Below, one piece after another: positions 14,704 to 22,784 of a stretch of 32,887 nt of DNA. Source of the DNA: Treponema sp. (GTDB lineage: Bacteria; Spirochaetota; Spirochaetia; Treponematales; Treponemataceae). How positions within the stretch are numbered: the stretch's first letter is position 1; the number at the start of each line of letters is the position of its first letter. The position numbers were made by a program, and so were the translations under genes. The notes below the pieces were generated by a model. It was given only the letters and a program-made list of their open reading frames with translations. It was not told the origin of the DNA and did no database searches. The stretch covers positions 1-32,887 of the forward strand of contig JAEDCY010000028.1 of the NCBI GenBank assembly GCA_016293915.1, in the 5' to 3' direction.

Positions 14704-16230
14704 CTATTCCTTGCTGAGTGCCTTAATCGGTGTAATTCTGAGAGCAGACTTTACAGGATATCTGTTACTGATGATACTTCCCAAAAGTGCAACAAGAATA
14801 GTTGTAATGAGAATTTTTGGAGTTGGACTAAAGTGTAATAATCCGCCGCCAAGAATCATTTTTGCAATTGAGTTTGTTACTGCAATATTAAGGGAATTGA
14901 AAATTGCCATACAGATAAAGGCGAAGATAATTCCACCAAGAGCAGAAAGACTTGTAAGAATTACAGCCTCCGAATAAAAGAGTTTTTTTACAAACTTCTT
15001 TTCTGCACCAATTGCACGCATTGTTCCAATTTCACTTTTACGGTCAATTACAGAAACAACCATTGTATTCATAATGATAATGAATACTACAATTGCAAGA
15101 ATTATGATAAGCAGGTTGAAAATAAAGCCGATTCCTTCAACTGTTCCTGAATAAGAGAAAGCTGCTTTTTTCCAGTCCATTGCCTGGGCATTCAAACCTT
15201 CTTCCTTAAAGCGTTTATTCAGTTCTGCAACAAGCTTTTTATCTGCATGTGGATTATCAAGTTTTGCAAGAACAAACTGCCATGAACCGTCATCTGTTTT
15301 GTTCAACTGATCACGCAAAGTTGTATCACCAAGAATGCTGTCAAAATCAGTAGAACTTCCAAGAATAGATGTGTCACTTTCAATGTCATCAAAGAAATCA
15401 TCATCTCCACCAAAGAAATCATCTTCTGTCATCTCAGAAATTGAAAGGTCTACGCTATCCGGCAATTCCTGACTGAAAGAGTTTGCATAAGTGAGTTCTG
15501 CAAAAGCTCGTGCAAGAGCCGGCTCACAATAAACACTCTGGAACATAGCAGAATATTCATTAGCAGGCTTAAAGATTCCAACAACTTTTGCTTCACGAAT
15601 TACACCACCCATGCTGGCCATAAGAACATCATCTCCAAGCTCGAGAGTATTGTTCCAGGTCTTTGCAAAGTTATCGATAACACGTGTATCAACAATAATT
15701 TCGTTAGTACCTGGCTCAGGATAACGGCCTTCAATCATCTTCAAATCAGGGAAAAGATCCCAGAACTTTCCTTCCTCGCCGGCAAAGAGCATAGAAATTG
15801 GAAGATCCATAAGTCCAATATCTTTGTCATCATCCTGCATTACAGAAAAATCAATTTCAGCATCCTTTGAAAGAATTACCTGAGCAGAAATTAATTTTGC
15901 CTGCTTTTTAATTCCATCAGTTTCTGAAAGAATTTCTTCTATTTTTTCCAAATCAACAAGAGCCGGAATCTGTGGTATTTCACTTGTAATATTTGTGCTG
16001 TTTACACCAAATACATCAATGGCGCTTCCTTTTTCCGGTATAACCGAAATTGCAAGATCGCCTGTTATATTTGCCCTGAAGTCTTTTTCAAGTCCGCGGT
16101 TTACCGATTCAAGGAAGGAGTTTCCCATCACAACAATTGCTACGCCAAAAAGAATGAACATAGAAATGATGAGGGTCTTGGATTTATGCTCCTTTAAATT
16201 CCGCAGGGCTAATTTTATTATGTCTTTCAT
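14704..16230 (-). CDS. FtsX/MacB-type ABC permease (LolC/E-like), first of a pair
   Basis: A 508-residue permease with the family topology: one N-terminal helix (TLIISMFILFGVAIVVMG, 19-36), a periplasmic domain (about 40-365) and three C-terminal helices (about 367-390, 422-445 and 473-490). The coupling motif DRKSEIGTMRAIGAEKKFV lies at 396-414 and PIKALSKE at the end. The periplasmic domain carries an acidic/aromatic stretch EDDFFGGDDDFFDD (269-282), echoed in the N-terminus of the outer-membrane barrel encoded three genes downstream. It starts at an ATG with GGAGATT upstream and is separated from the ATPase gene by 190 bp of palindromic repeats. Confidence 0.87.
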   Translation of the reverse strand: MKDIIKLALRNLKEHKSKTLIISMFILFGVAIVVMGNSFLESVNRGLEKDFRANITGDLAISVIPEKGSAIDVFGVNSTNITSEIPQIPALVDLEKIEEILSETDGIKKQAKLISAQVILSKDAEIDFSVMQDDDKDIGLMDLPISMLFAGEEGKFWDLFPDLKMIEGRYPEPGTNEIIVDTRVIDNFAKTWNNTLELGDDVLMASMGGVIREAKVVGIFKPANEYSAMFQSVYCEPALARAFAELTYANSFSQELPDSVDLSISEMTEDDFFGGDDDFFDDIESDTSILGSSTDFDSILGDTTLRDQLNKTDDGSWQFVLAKLDNPHADKKLVAELNKRFKEEGLNAQAMDWKKAAFSYSGTVEGIGFIFNLLIIILAIVVFIIIMNTMVVSVIDRKSEIGTMRAIGAEKKFVKKLFYSEAVILTSLSALGGIIFAFICMAIFNSLNIAVTNSIAKMILGGGLLHFSPTPKILITTILVALLGSIISNRYPVKSALRITPIKALSKE

Positions 16231-16247
16231 TTAATAAATCTCCTGAA

Positions 16248-16287
16248 TGGTGATTTCGATACGATGCTTCGCATCACTCAATCACCG
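16248..16287 (-). repeat. REP-like hairpin unit in the Lol-type operon
   Basis: Plus strand TGGTGATTTCGATAC...ACTCAATCACCG, with inner stem GATGC-ttc-GCATC. It belongs to the same family as the units at 1042, 1532 and 4142, with G-to-A changes in the outer arms that preserve pairing (GGTGATT with AATCACC). It lies within 20 bp of the start of the first permease gene. Confidence 0.85.
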
Positions 16288-16383
16288 TTAGTTACGTATT
16301 TCGCATCGCTCAACCACCGTTAGTTACGTATTTCGCATCACTCAACCACCGTTAGTTACGTATTTCGCATCGCTCAACCACCG
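16288..16383 (-). repeat. Three tandem 32-bp half-units of the REP-like element
   Basis: Units at 16288-16319, 16320-16351 and 16352-16383, each TTAGTTACG + TATTTCGCATC + G/A + CTCAACCACCG. Units 1 and 3 are identical; unit 2 differs by one base (A for G). Each carries only one arm of the REP hairpin (CTCAACCACCG) plus a palindromic loop region, so these are amplified half-elements. There is no spacer diversity, so this is not a CRISPR array. Confidence 0.92.
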
Positions 16384-16420
16384 GTGGTTGAGTAGCCCGT
16401 AGGGCATATCGAAACCACCG
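16382..16420 (+). repeat. REP-like hairpin unit abutting an ATPase stop codon
   Basis: CGGTGGTTGAGT, inner stem AGCCC-gta-GGGC, then ATATCGAAACCACCG. The element ends at 16420 and the stop codon (TAA on the minus strand) of the ATPase gene occupies 16421-16423, so the hairpin begins immediately after translation ends. Confidence 0.9.
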
Positions 16421-17272
16421 TTAAATCTTGTAAACGTCTGAACCTTCTTTGTGCTCGTCGTTGATAACCTGACCATCAAGAATATGAACAACATGATCAC
16501 ACATATCTACAATTCGAGAATCGTGTGTAGAGAAGATAAATGTTGTCTGCAAATCAGGATCCTTATTTAAGGATTTCATGAGCTTAAGAATCTGTTCTGA
16601 GTTCTTTGAGTCAAGGTTTGCAGTTGGCTCATCAGCAAGAATTACAGGAGCCTTTGTTACAAGAGCTCGTGCAATTGCAACTCTCTGGCGCTGACCGCCA
16701 GAGAGTTCGTTTGCTTTATGTGTCTTCCAGTCTGTAAGTCCAACCTTTTCAATAAGATAATTAATCCATTCTTCCTTCTGAGCTTTTGAAAAATCGTCAA
16801 CAGGACTCTTTGAATTTTTATCTTTTGATTCAAGGAGAAGAGGGAATTCAATGTTTTCATAAACATTCAATACCGGAATAAGGTTGAAAGTCTGGAAAAT
16901 GAAACCAAGATGAGAACGACGGAGTGCAGTAATTCTGCGGTCAAGCTTTGAAGGAATTGCAATGCGAACCTTTTTGCGCTTTCCGTCTTTTTTATCTGGG
17001 CCTGCAGAAGACCAGCGAGTATTTACTGTTTCTGCATCTGCAAGATCTACGCCATTATAAACATCTGTATCGCCAATAATAATTGAACCGCTGCTTGGAA
17101 GGTCTATCAAACCAATCATATTCAGAATTGTAGATTTACCTGAACCTGATGGACCAGAAACTGCAGCAAACTCTCCCTTTTCTATATCAAAGGAAACACC
17201 ACGAACTGCCTCAATTCTTTCCTTTCCGAGAGGATAGAATTTGTGCACGTCTTTTAAGCTAACAACTGCCAT
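16421..17272 (-). CDS. ABC transporter ATPase, LolD/MacB-type
   Basis: A 283-residue ATPase with Walker A GPSGSGKST (40-48), Q-loop FQTFNL (126-131), signature LSGGQRQRVAIARAL (190-204), Walker B VILADEPTANLDS (210-222) and switch His250, all in the LolD/MacB/FtsE pattern. It is about 50 residues longer than typical LolD: a Lys/Arg-rich insert lies between the first strands and the Q-loop (about 80-112, including GPDKKDGKRKKVRIA), and a smaller one at about 150-166. It powers the two FtsX-type permeases downstream. The start has AGGAG 8 bp upstream, and a promoter lies at 17336-17364. Confidence 0.92.
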   Translation of the reverse strand: MAVVSLKDVHKFYPLGKERIEAVRGVSFDIEKGEFAAVSGPSGSGKSTILNMIGLIDLPSSGSIIIGDTDVYNGVDLADAETVNTRWSSAGPDKKDGKRKKVRIAIPSKLDRRITALRRSHLGFIFQTFNLIPVLNVYENIEFPLLLESKDKNSKSPVDDFSKAQKEEWINYLIEKVGLTDWKTHKANELSGGQRQRVAIARALVTKAPVILADEPTANLDSKNSEQILKLMKSLNKDPDLQTTFIFSTHDSRIVDMCDHVVHILDGQVINDEHKEGSDVYKI

Positions 17273-17335
17273 TTTAAAAACTCCTTTTACCAGATATATT
17301 TTCTAATACATTTTCCGTATTATTGTATTGAGCAG

Positions 17336-17364
17336 ATAATGCAGTGATACAGTAAATGTGTCAA
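17336..17364 (-). promoter_or_regulatory. Predicted promoter of the Lol-type operon
   Basis: On the minus strand, TTGACA (17364-17359), a 17-bp spacer and CATTAT (17341-17336), giving a leader of about 57 nt before the ATPase ATG. It lies in the 163-bp gap after pth, so this operon can be transcribed independently of the genes upstream. Confidence 0.62.
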
Positions 17365-17435
17365 TATAATCTATAAAACTTTAACACATGAGAATTGTAA
17401 TTTTGTCACTGTTTTTTTTCGCAATGACGGTATTT

Positions 17436-18092
17436 TTAAATGAGTTTTTTCTTGCCCCAGCCTTGTACGAGATCTTTTGGTTCTTTTGAAAGCAGAACTT
17501 TTACCAGAAGCAGATTTGTCTGGCTGAATACATTCTGCATAAGCTCCTGCTGTTCAGCGGTAAAACGGCTCAATACCCAGTCTGCAACACCAATATTGTC
17601 GTTATCTGGGCGGCCTATACCAAAGCGAAGCCGGAAGAAATCCGGTGTATTCAAAACAGCCTTAGTACTTCTTAGCCCGTTATGCCCGCCAAGTCCGCCG
17701 CTCCATTTAAGGCTTACAAAGCCAGGTTCAAGTTCAAGCTCGTCATGCACAACCATAATTTCTGAAGGCTGGATTTTATAAAAATTAGCGACTTCGATAA
17801 TGCTGTCGCCACTAAGGTTCATGTAAGTAAGAGGTTTTAGAAAGTAAATATGAGACGGCGCCTCTTCTGGTACAAGCACCGGAGAGCCGTCTTTTTTTGA
17901 ACAGATTTTTGTGTCACAGGCCCACTGAGAAAGTTCTTGTGGTGTAAAGCTGGCAATCTCTCCTTTAAACTTATTTTGCCAGCTCAATTTTCCCGCAAAT
18001 GGCAAAGAATCTTCAAAATACCAGCTTACGTTATGCCTTGTTTTTTCGTATTCTTTGCCATAATTTCCTAAGAAGGCTACAAGTTTAATCAT
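17436..18092 (-). CDS. pth: Peptidyl-tRNA hydrolase
   Basis: A 218-residue Pth that releases tRNA from stalled peptidyl-tRNA. Catalytic elements are present: TRHN (18-21, His20), PLTYMNLSG, VVHDELELEPG, and GGLGGHNGLRS. The first motif reads FLGNYGKEYEKTRHNVSWYF, whereas most family members have GNPGxEYxxTRHNxGF, so a proline and a glycine are replaced by Tyr and Ser. Its ATG overlaps the stop of the DUF4340 gene by 4 bp (ATGA), linking a housekeeping enzyme to a transporter operon. An imperfect hairpin, GTCATTG/CAGTGAC, about 20 bp past the stop may serve as a weak terminator. Confidence 0.92.
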   Translation of the reverse strand: MIKLVAFLGNYGKEYEKTRHNVSWYFEDSLPFAGKLSWQNKFKGEIASFTPQELSQWACDTKICSKKDGSPVLVPEEAPSHIYFLKPLTYMNLSGDSIIEVANFYKIQPSEIMVVHDELELEPGFVSLKWSGGLGGHNGLRSTKAVLNTPDFFRLRFGIGRPDNDNIGVADWVLSRFTAEQQELMQNVFSQTNLLLVKVLLSKEPKDLVQGWGKKKLI

Positions 18093-19006
18093 TTTGCAAG
18101 TTCTTCCAGAGGTTTGAGATACTGCTTTACAGTTTTTTCGTCTACCTTAAAACGATAAGGAGTTTCGCTACAGGTTCCATAATACTGCTGCAAATCTTTT
18201 TCATTATTTTTTGGCAATGCAAAAAATTCCAGTTTTATATCCTTAAGATTGTAAGTGATTCTTGCAGATACCGCCCTTGTTCCTTCAAGTACAGCATCTT
18301 CAGCATACCAGTCGCGTGTAGAAAGAGAAGCAAAAGAAGTAAGCCATACATTAGCCTTTCCTTCATCCAGTTCAATTTCGCCACCACTTACATTCCATAC
18401 AACATCGTCACCATCACCCATACGAGAAAGAGACCAGGTCTTGTCTTCAGCATCTGTAATTGCAACACCAGTAATCTCATCGGAATTAAGATTCAAAACG
18501 ATTGTTGTACGAGCCGCAGCAACACTTGTATCAAAAGTATCATTCACACCGCCGGAAACAAGATAAATATCTTTTCCGCCGTCTACAGTCATGTAACACT
18601 GAGATGAAGAAACCGCAGTTTTACCAATTTCGATTGTACGCAAAACCTTATCACCAAGCTTAGCAGTAACAATAGTCTTTTTGCTGTCTGTAAGCTCATA
18701 GCGTTCAACATTATTTCCGTTTGCAATGCTTCCAACCTTATCCAGGGCACGAATATTTTTGATTGCAGAAATATATGAATCTACCATGCTCATACTTGCC
18801 GGATATTTTTTTTCACCAATAAACCAGTCTTCTCCTTCTTTATAAAGGCTGATTGTTTCCTGTGGTGTTACAATTTCCAGAGAATCAGGCTCATCTTTAA
18901 AAGTAAAATATTTTGTGGTATCACGTGCCGAAAGAATGAACTGCACAAGACATACAGCCAGCAGAACTGCATCGGCAACTATCAATACTAATTTTCGTGT
19001 TTTCAT
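18089..19006 (-). CDS. DUF4340-domain protein of the Gld-type ABC operon
   Basis: A 305-residue protein with one N-terminal membrane anchor (LVLIVADAVLLAVCLVQFIL, about 6-25) and a periplasmic region of repeated beta-rich modules: LEIVTPQETISLYKEGEDWFI, YPASMSMVDSYISAIKNIRAL, and DKTWSLSRMGDGDDVVWNVS. This is the DUF4340 pattern, commonly encoded after GldG-like proteins. It follows the GldG-like gene by 11 bp and overlaps pth by 4 bp. The function of DUF4340 is unknown; the constant linkage suggests an extracytoplasmic accessory of the ABC transporter. Confidence 0.82.
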   Translation of the reverse strand: MKTRKLVLIVADAVLLAVCLVQFILSARDTTKYFTFKDEPDSLEIVTPQETISLYKEGEDWFIGEKKYPASMSMVDSYISAIKNIRALDKVGSIANGNNVERYELTDSKKTIVTAKLGDKVLRTIEIGKTAVSSSQCYMTVDGGKDIYLVSGGVNDTFDTSVAAARTTIVLNLNSDEITGVAITDAEDKTWSLSRMGDGDDVVWNVSGGEIELDEGKANVWLTSFASLSTRDWYAEDAVLEGTRAVSARITYNLKDIKLEFFALPKNNEKDLQQYYGTCSETPYRFKVDEKTVKQYLKPLEELAK

Positions 19007-19017
19007 ATCGCTACCTT

Positions 19018-21069
19018 CTATTTAGTAATTGTTCTTGTATCATCAGGATTGTATTTTTTGTTGATGGCATGACGACGTGCATTGCGAAGTCTCCATACAA
19101 TCAAACCAGCAATAACAACAAAGATTGCAATTCCAAATGAATTGAAGAATTTCCAGAAGTTTGCAGCCACAGTTGATTTTATTGTAAGATTATTTACAGA
19201 AAGACTCTTTGTGCGCATTGTACACAGATCTTCGTTACCGTTCAAATAATCAACAACATTCATAAGGAACATAGAAACCGGGCTCTTTCCGTTTTCATCA
19301 ATTACCTGACGTGTAGTAATTGCAGATGAACTTGCAACAAAAAGTTTTCCAGGCATTACACTTGATTTTACAAAGCTTGAAGTTACAAGAGATTCATCAG
19401 CAGAAGCTGCAGGAGCTTCGTCAAAAGCACTGTCAAACTTACCTTCAAGAAGAAGGGCAAGATCATACTGAGCAAAAGATGCAGCATCTGCTGGAGGTGT
19501 AATATAGAGTGGATGTAATGTAATTCCAGATTCCTGTATCCATGCCTCTGGAGAAGATTTTGCAAGCTCAGTTACCTTAATATTTTTATTCTCTTTTGCA
19601 ACAGCAGGATCAAGACTTCCACTCTGCAAAAGATAAACGTAACCAAGGTTATTTGTAATTACACATTTTTTTGCAAGCTGTTTTTTATGAATTGTAGGAA
19701 CCCAGTAATAAGTAAGTTCACCGTACTGAGGATTCATATCTTTAAGACAGTTCTTATCCATTATCATGTTCTTACCGCGGGCAATGCCATACTTTGTAAG
19801 AAGTCTTTCAATGTTTACATCATTAGCAACAAAGTTTCCGATTCCGTAAGACTGATTTCTTCCGTCATCAACAACACCATCAATAAAAAGCATTACGTTT
19901 CCGCCTCGCAAAAGGAACTGGTCAATTTTGTAAAGCTCTTCTTCGGTAAAATCCATTTTAGGACCATTGATGATTATAGAATTCATTCCAGCCGGAATAT
20001 TATCTGAGTTCAAATCAATATCCTTAAGCTCATACAAGCCAGAAATCAAAGCTTCAAAATTCACAGCACCATCTTCAGAAGTATGATCAACTTCACCATG
20101 ACCTGTAATATAACCAATTGCCTTTGTGCTCGAAAGCAGACTGTGAAGGCCTTCTGTCAAAGTTGTTTCAACATCTTCAAGACCGCCGATTGCATAACCA
20201 AAGAAAGAACGCTGAACCTCAAGAGGAAGGGCATAAGATTTTTCGCCATGTTCAAGCACAAGACCAAGAGCAGCCTTTTTTGCCACACCTCTGTCCTTAT
20301 AAGCAACAGTCTGAATTCCATATTTTGCAGAAAGGGCCTCTACGTCTTCTGCTGAAGGACTAACAGTTTTATATTCAAGACGGTCAAGATTCTGTTTATT
20401 TACATTATCAAAAGCTGAGCGAATAATTTTTTCTGCCTCTTCTGCCCCGCTTATTCCAAGCTGTTTAAGCTCGTCGCTGAGGTAAAGGGTAAGCGAGATT
20501 TTTTCATTCTTAGCAAGACCGGCGAGTGTATCTGCCACAGAAACCATCTTAGACATTTTTGTTGTAAGATTGAATTCAAATCCGTCAGATGTCTGAACCG
20601 GATTCATGATTTCTATGCTGTCGCCATAAGTAACTGCAATACCCATATAAACATTTTTGAGTCCAACTTCGTTATTTTTGATTTCCTGAATCTGAACCTG
20701 CTGAATTCCAAGATTGCGGGCAAGCTCTTCGTTTTCCGGTTTAGACATATCCATATAAGAAACCGAAAAGTTTTTATTTGCAGCACCCTTATACTCAACA
20801 AGAATATCTTTTACATACTGCGAAACACTGCTGTAGGTAGAAGGAAGATTATCACTAAAGAACACACGTACAGAAAGCGGAGAATCCAGATTCTTTACGA
20901 GACTTTTACTTGCTTTTGAAAGCGAATAAGATTTTGGGGCAGTAAGGTCAAAACGTAAAAATGCCTTATGTCCTGCAATATTCAAAAGCACAAGAAAGAT
21001 TACAAAAAGAATAAAATCTGATTTAGGACCTTTAAGCCACTGAATTATTTTTTTCATCATAAACTCCAT
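19018..21069 (-). CDS. GldG-like ABC transporter auxiliary protein
   Basis: A 683-residue protein with an N-terminal membrane helix (FILFVIFLVLLNIAGHKAF, about 20-38), a large periplasmic region of the 'ABC-type transport system involved in gliding motility, auxiliary component' type (YSLSKASKSLVKNLDSPLSVRVFFSDNLP, then IGYITGHGEVDH and GMNSIIINGPKMDFTEEELYKIDQFLLRGGNVMLFIDG), and a C-terminal helix (FGIAIFVVIAGLIVWRL, about 649-665). The central part resembles a Rossmann-like GATase fold. In Bacteroidetes GldG works with GldA/GldF in gliding; here it must do something else. Its first codon overlaps the permease stop (TAATG). An ATG 12 bp downstream (21057) has GGAG 6 bp before it and may be the true start. 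Confidence 0.85.
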   Translation of the reverse strand: MEFMMKKIIQWLKGPKSDFILFVIFLVLLNIAGHKAFLRFDLTAPKSYSLSKASKSLVKNLDSPLSVRVFFSDNLPSTYSSVSQYVKDILVEYKGAANKNFSVSYMDMSKPENEELARNLGIQQVQIQEIKNNEVGLKNVYMGIAVTYGDSIEIMNPVQTSDGFEFNLTTKMSKMVSVADTLAGLAKNEKISLTLYLSDELKQLGISGAEEAEKIIRSAFDNVNKQNLDRLEYKTVSPSAEDVEALSAKYGIQTVAYKDRGVAKKAALGLVLEHGEKSYALPLEVQRSFFGYAIGGLEDVETTLTEGLHSLLSSTKAIGYITGHGEVDHTSEDGAVNFEALISGLYELKDIDLNSDNIPAGMNSIIINGPKMDFTEEELYKIDQFLLRGGNVMLFIDGVVDDGRNQSYGIGNFVANDVNIERLLTKYGIARGKNMIMDKNCLKDMNPQYGELTYYWVPTIHKKQLAKKCVITNNLGYVYLLQSGSLDPAVAKENKNIKVTELAKSSPEAWIQESGITLHPLYITPPADAASFAQYDLALLLEGKFDSAFDEAPAASADESLVTSSFVKSSVMPGKLFVASSSAITTRQVIDENGKSPVSMFLMNVVDYLNGNEDLCTMRTKSLSVNNLTIKSTVAANFWKFFNSFGIAIFVVIAGLIVWRLRNARRHAINKKYNPDDTRTITK

Positions 21070-21800
21070 TAAGCCTTAGCAGCCTGCTGAACTTTTACAG
21101 TTCCTGCAAAGAACAAAGCAGTAAGGGAAATAAAATAAATAAAATCCCTTGTATCAATAATTCCGCGAGAAACAGAAGTAAAATGTGATTTTGCTGAAAG
21201 GAATCCAAGAATTGCTGAAAGCGAAGAAGGCAGGAAAATAAGAAGATAATCAATCAGCGAAAGCACAATACAAATTGCAATTCCGGCAAGAAAGGCAATA
21301 ATCTGATTTTTTGTAATTGCAGAAGTAAAAACTCCAATAGCAGTAAAACTTGCACAAAGGAAAATTGCTCCAACATAGCCGCCAATAATCGGACCATAAT
21401 CTGGAGAACCAAAAACCTCTGCAGGAACAATAAAGAGCAAAGTTGGAAGCAACATAATAAGCGTTCCAATAAAAGAGGCCAGATATTTTCCAGTTACAAC
21501 ATCAAGCTCTGTAACAGGAAGAGTCATAAGAGTTTCAATAGAACCTGCTCTTTTTTCTTCTGCAAAAAGCCTCATTGTAAGTGCCGGAATAAAGCAGGAA
21601 AGAATCAAAGGCAAGGCAGAAAAGAAAGCTCTAAGCTCAGCTCTATCCATAAGAAAGAATCCGCCATAAAGATAGGCAAATCCAAAATAAAAGAAAATAC
21701 CCGAAATAATCAAAAATAATGCAGAAACCAGATAAGCAACAGGAGAAGCAAAATAAGCCTTGAGCTCACGCTTCATGATGATAATTGCAGAACTGTTCAT
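21069..21800 (-). CDS. GldF-like ABC transporter permease
   Basis: A 243-residue integral membrane protein of the ABC-2/GldF type with about six hydrophobic helices. It starts with IIMKRELKAYFASPVAYLVSALFLIISG, the usual ABC-2 opening, followed by LTMRLFAEEKRAGSIETLMTLPVTELDVVTGKYLA (about 80-114), the coupling segment conserved in this family. Its ATG directly follows the ATPase stop codon with no gap, and its stop overlaps the GldG-like start by 1 bp, so the three proteins are tightly co-translated. Substrate unknown. Confidence 0.88.
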   Translation of the reverse strand: MNSSAIIIMKRELKAYFASPVAYLVSALFLIISGIFFYFGFAYLYGGFFLMDRAELRAFFSALPLILSCFIPALTMRLFAEEKRAGSIETLMTLPVTELDVVTGKYLASFIGTLIMLLPTLLFIVPAEVFGSPDYGPIIGGYVGAIFLCASFTAIGVFTSAITKNQIIAFLAGIAICIVLSLIDYLLIFLPSSLSAILGFLSAKSHFTSVSRGIIDTRDFIYFISLTALFFAGTVKVQQAAKA

Positions 21801-22727
21801 TTACTTTGCCTCCGTAAGAGTATGGAATACATCTTCCAAAGAATTCTTGTTGAGAGCCGCCTCATACAAATCACAACCGCCCTCCACAAGCTTCCTGATA
21901 AGCGCAGGTCTTATTTCAGAATCTCCATTAACAGAAACGACAAGCTGTGTAAGCCCGTTCTCAACAGAATTTGCAGTAACACCAGTAACTCCAGAAATAC
22001 TCTTTGCAAGCTCAACAGCCCCGGAAGCACCAGAGCCGCCCACAGTAACATAAACCGTAGACGAAGTTCCAATACTGTTCTTAAGTTCTTCGATAGAAGA
22101 ATCAGCAACAAGCTTACCACCGCTGATAATAATTGCACGGCTGCAGATTGTTTCAACCTCGCTAAGAATATGAGTAGAAACAATTACAGTCCGAGTTTTA
22201 CCAATTTCGCGGATAATTGCACGAACATCTTCAACCTGGTTAGGGTCAAGACCACTGGTAGGTTCATCAAGAATCAAGATTTCAGGATCGTTCATAAGAG
22301 CATGAGCAAGAGCAACACGCTGGCGGTTACCGCGCGAAAGCTCAGAAATATTTTTACTCATTACTTCTTTAAGTCCGCATTCTGCACAAAGAGCAGGAAC
22401 TTTTTCTTCCGGATTTTGTCCATAGATTTTTGCAATGTAGACAAGATAATCTTCAACAATCATTTCTCCATAAAGTGGAGCTGATTCCGGCATATAACCG
22501 ATTTTCTTTTTTGCTTCAACAGGATTTTCGCAGATATCTATTCCATCAATAGTAACCGTACCTGAGGTAGGCTCCAGAAATCCTGTAATCATTCTCATTG
22601 TAGTAGTTTTGCCAGCGCCGTTTGGGCCAAGAAGTCCTACAATCTGCCCTGTAGGAATTGAAAAGCTGACATCATTTACCGCACGAAAATCCCCGAAGTT
22701 TCGGAAAACGTGGGAAACCTCAATCAT
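21801..22727 (-). CDS. GldA-like ABC transporter ATPase
   Basis: A 308-residue ATPase: IEVSHVFRNFGDFRAVNDVSF, Walker A GPNGAGKT (about 34-41), Q-loop YMPESAPLYGEM, signature LSRGNRQRVALAHAL, Walker B ILILDEPTSGLDPNQ, and a C-terminal regulatory domain of about 80 residues as in GldA/CcmA-type exporters. The signature reads LSRGN rather than LSGGQ, a variation common in this subfamily. The start is set at 22727 because AGGAGGA lies 7 bp upstream; an in-frame ATG at 22769 has no ribosome-binding site. First gene of the Gld-type unit. Confidence 0.9.
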   Translation of the reverse strand: MIEVSHVFRNFGDFRAVNDVSFSIPTGQIVGLLGPNGAGKTTTMRMITGFLEPTSGTVTIDGIDICENPVEAKKKIGYMPESAPLYGEMIVEDYLVYIAKIYGQNPEEKVPALCAECGLKEVMSKNISELSRGNRQRVALAHALMNDPEILILDEPTSGLDPNQVEDVRAIIREIGKTRTVIVSTHILSEVETICSRAIIISGGKLVADSSIEELKNSIGTSSTVYVTVGGSGASGAVELAKSISGVTGVTANSVENGLTQLVVSVNGDSEIRPALIRKLVEGGCDLYEAALNKNSLEDVFHTLTEAK

Positions 22728-22784
22728 TTTTATATCCTCCTGAGTAAATAAAAGGCGAAAATCTGCCAATATACTTACAATTAT

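Noticed and set aside
16288..16383. Regular 32-bp repeats resembling a CRISPR array
   Set aside because: The units are directly adjacent with no variable spacers, and their sequence derives from the REP-like hairpin found elsewhere in the window; no cas genes are present.
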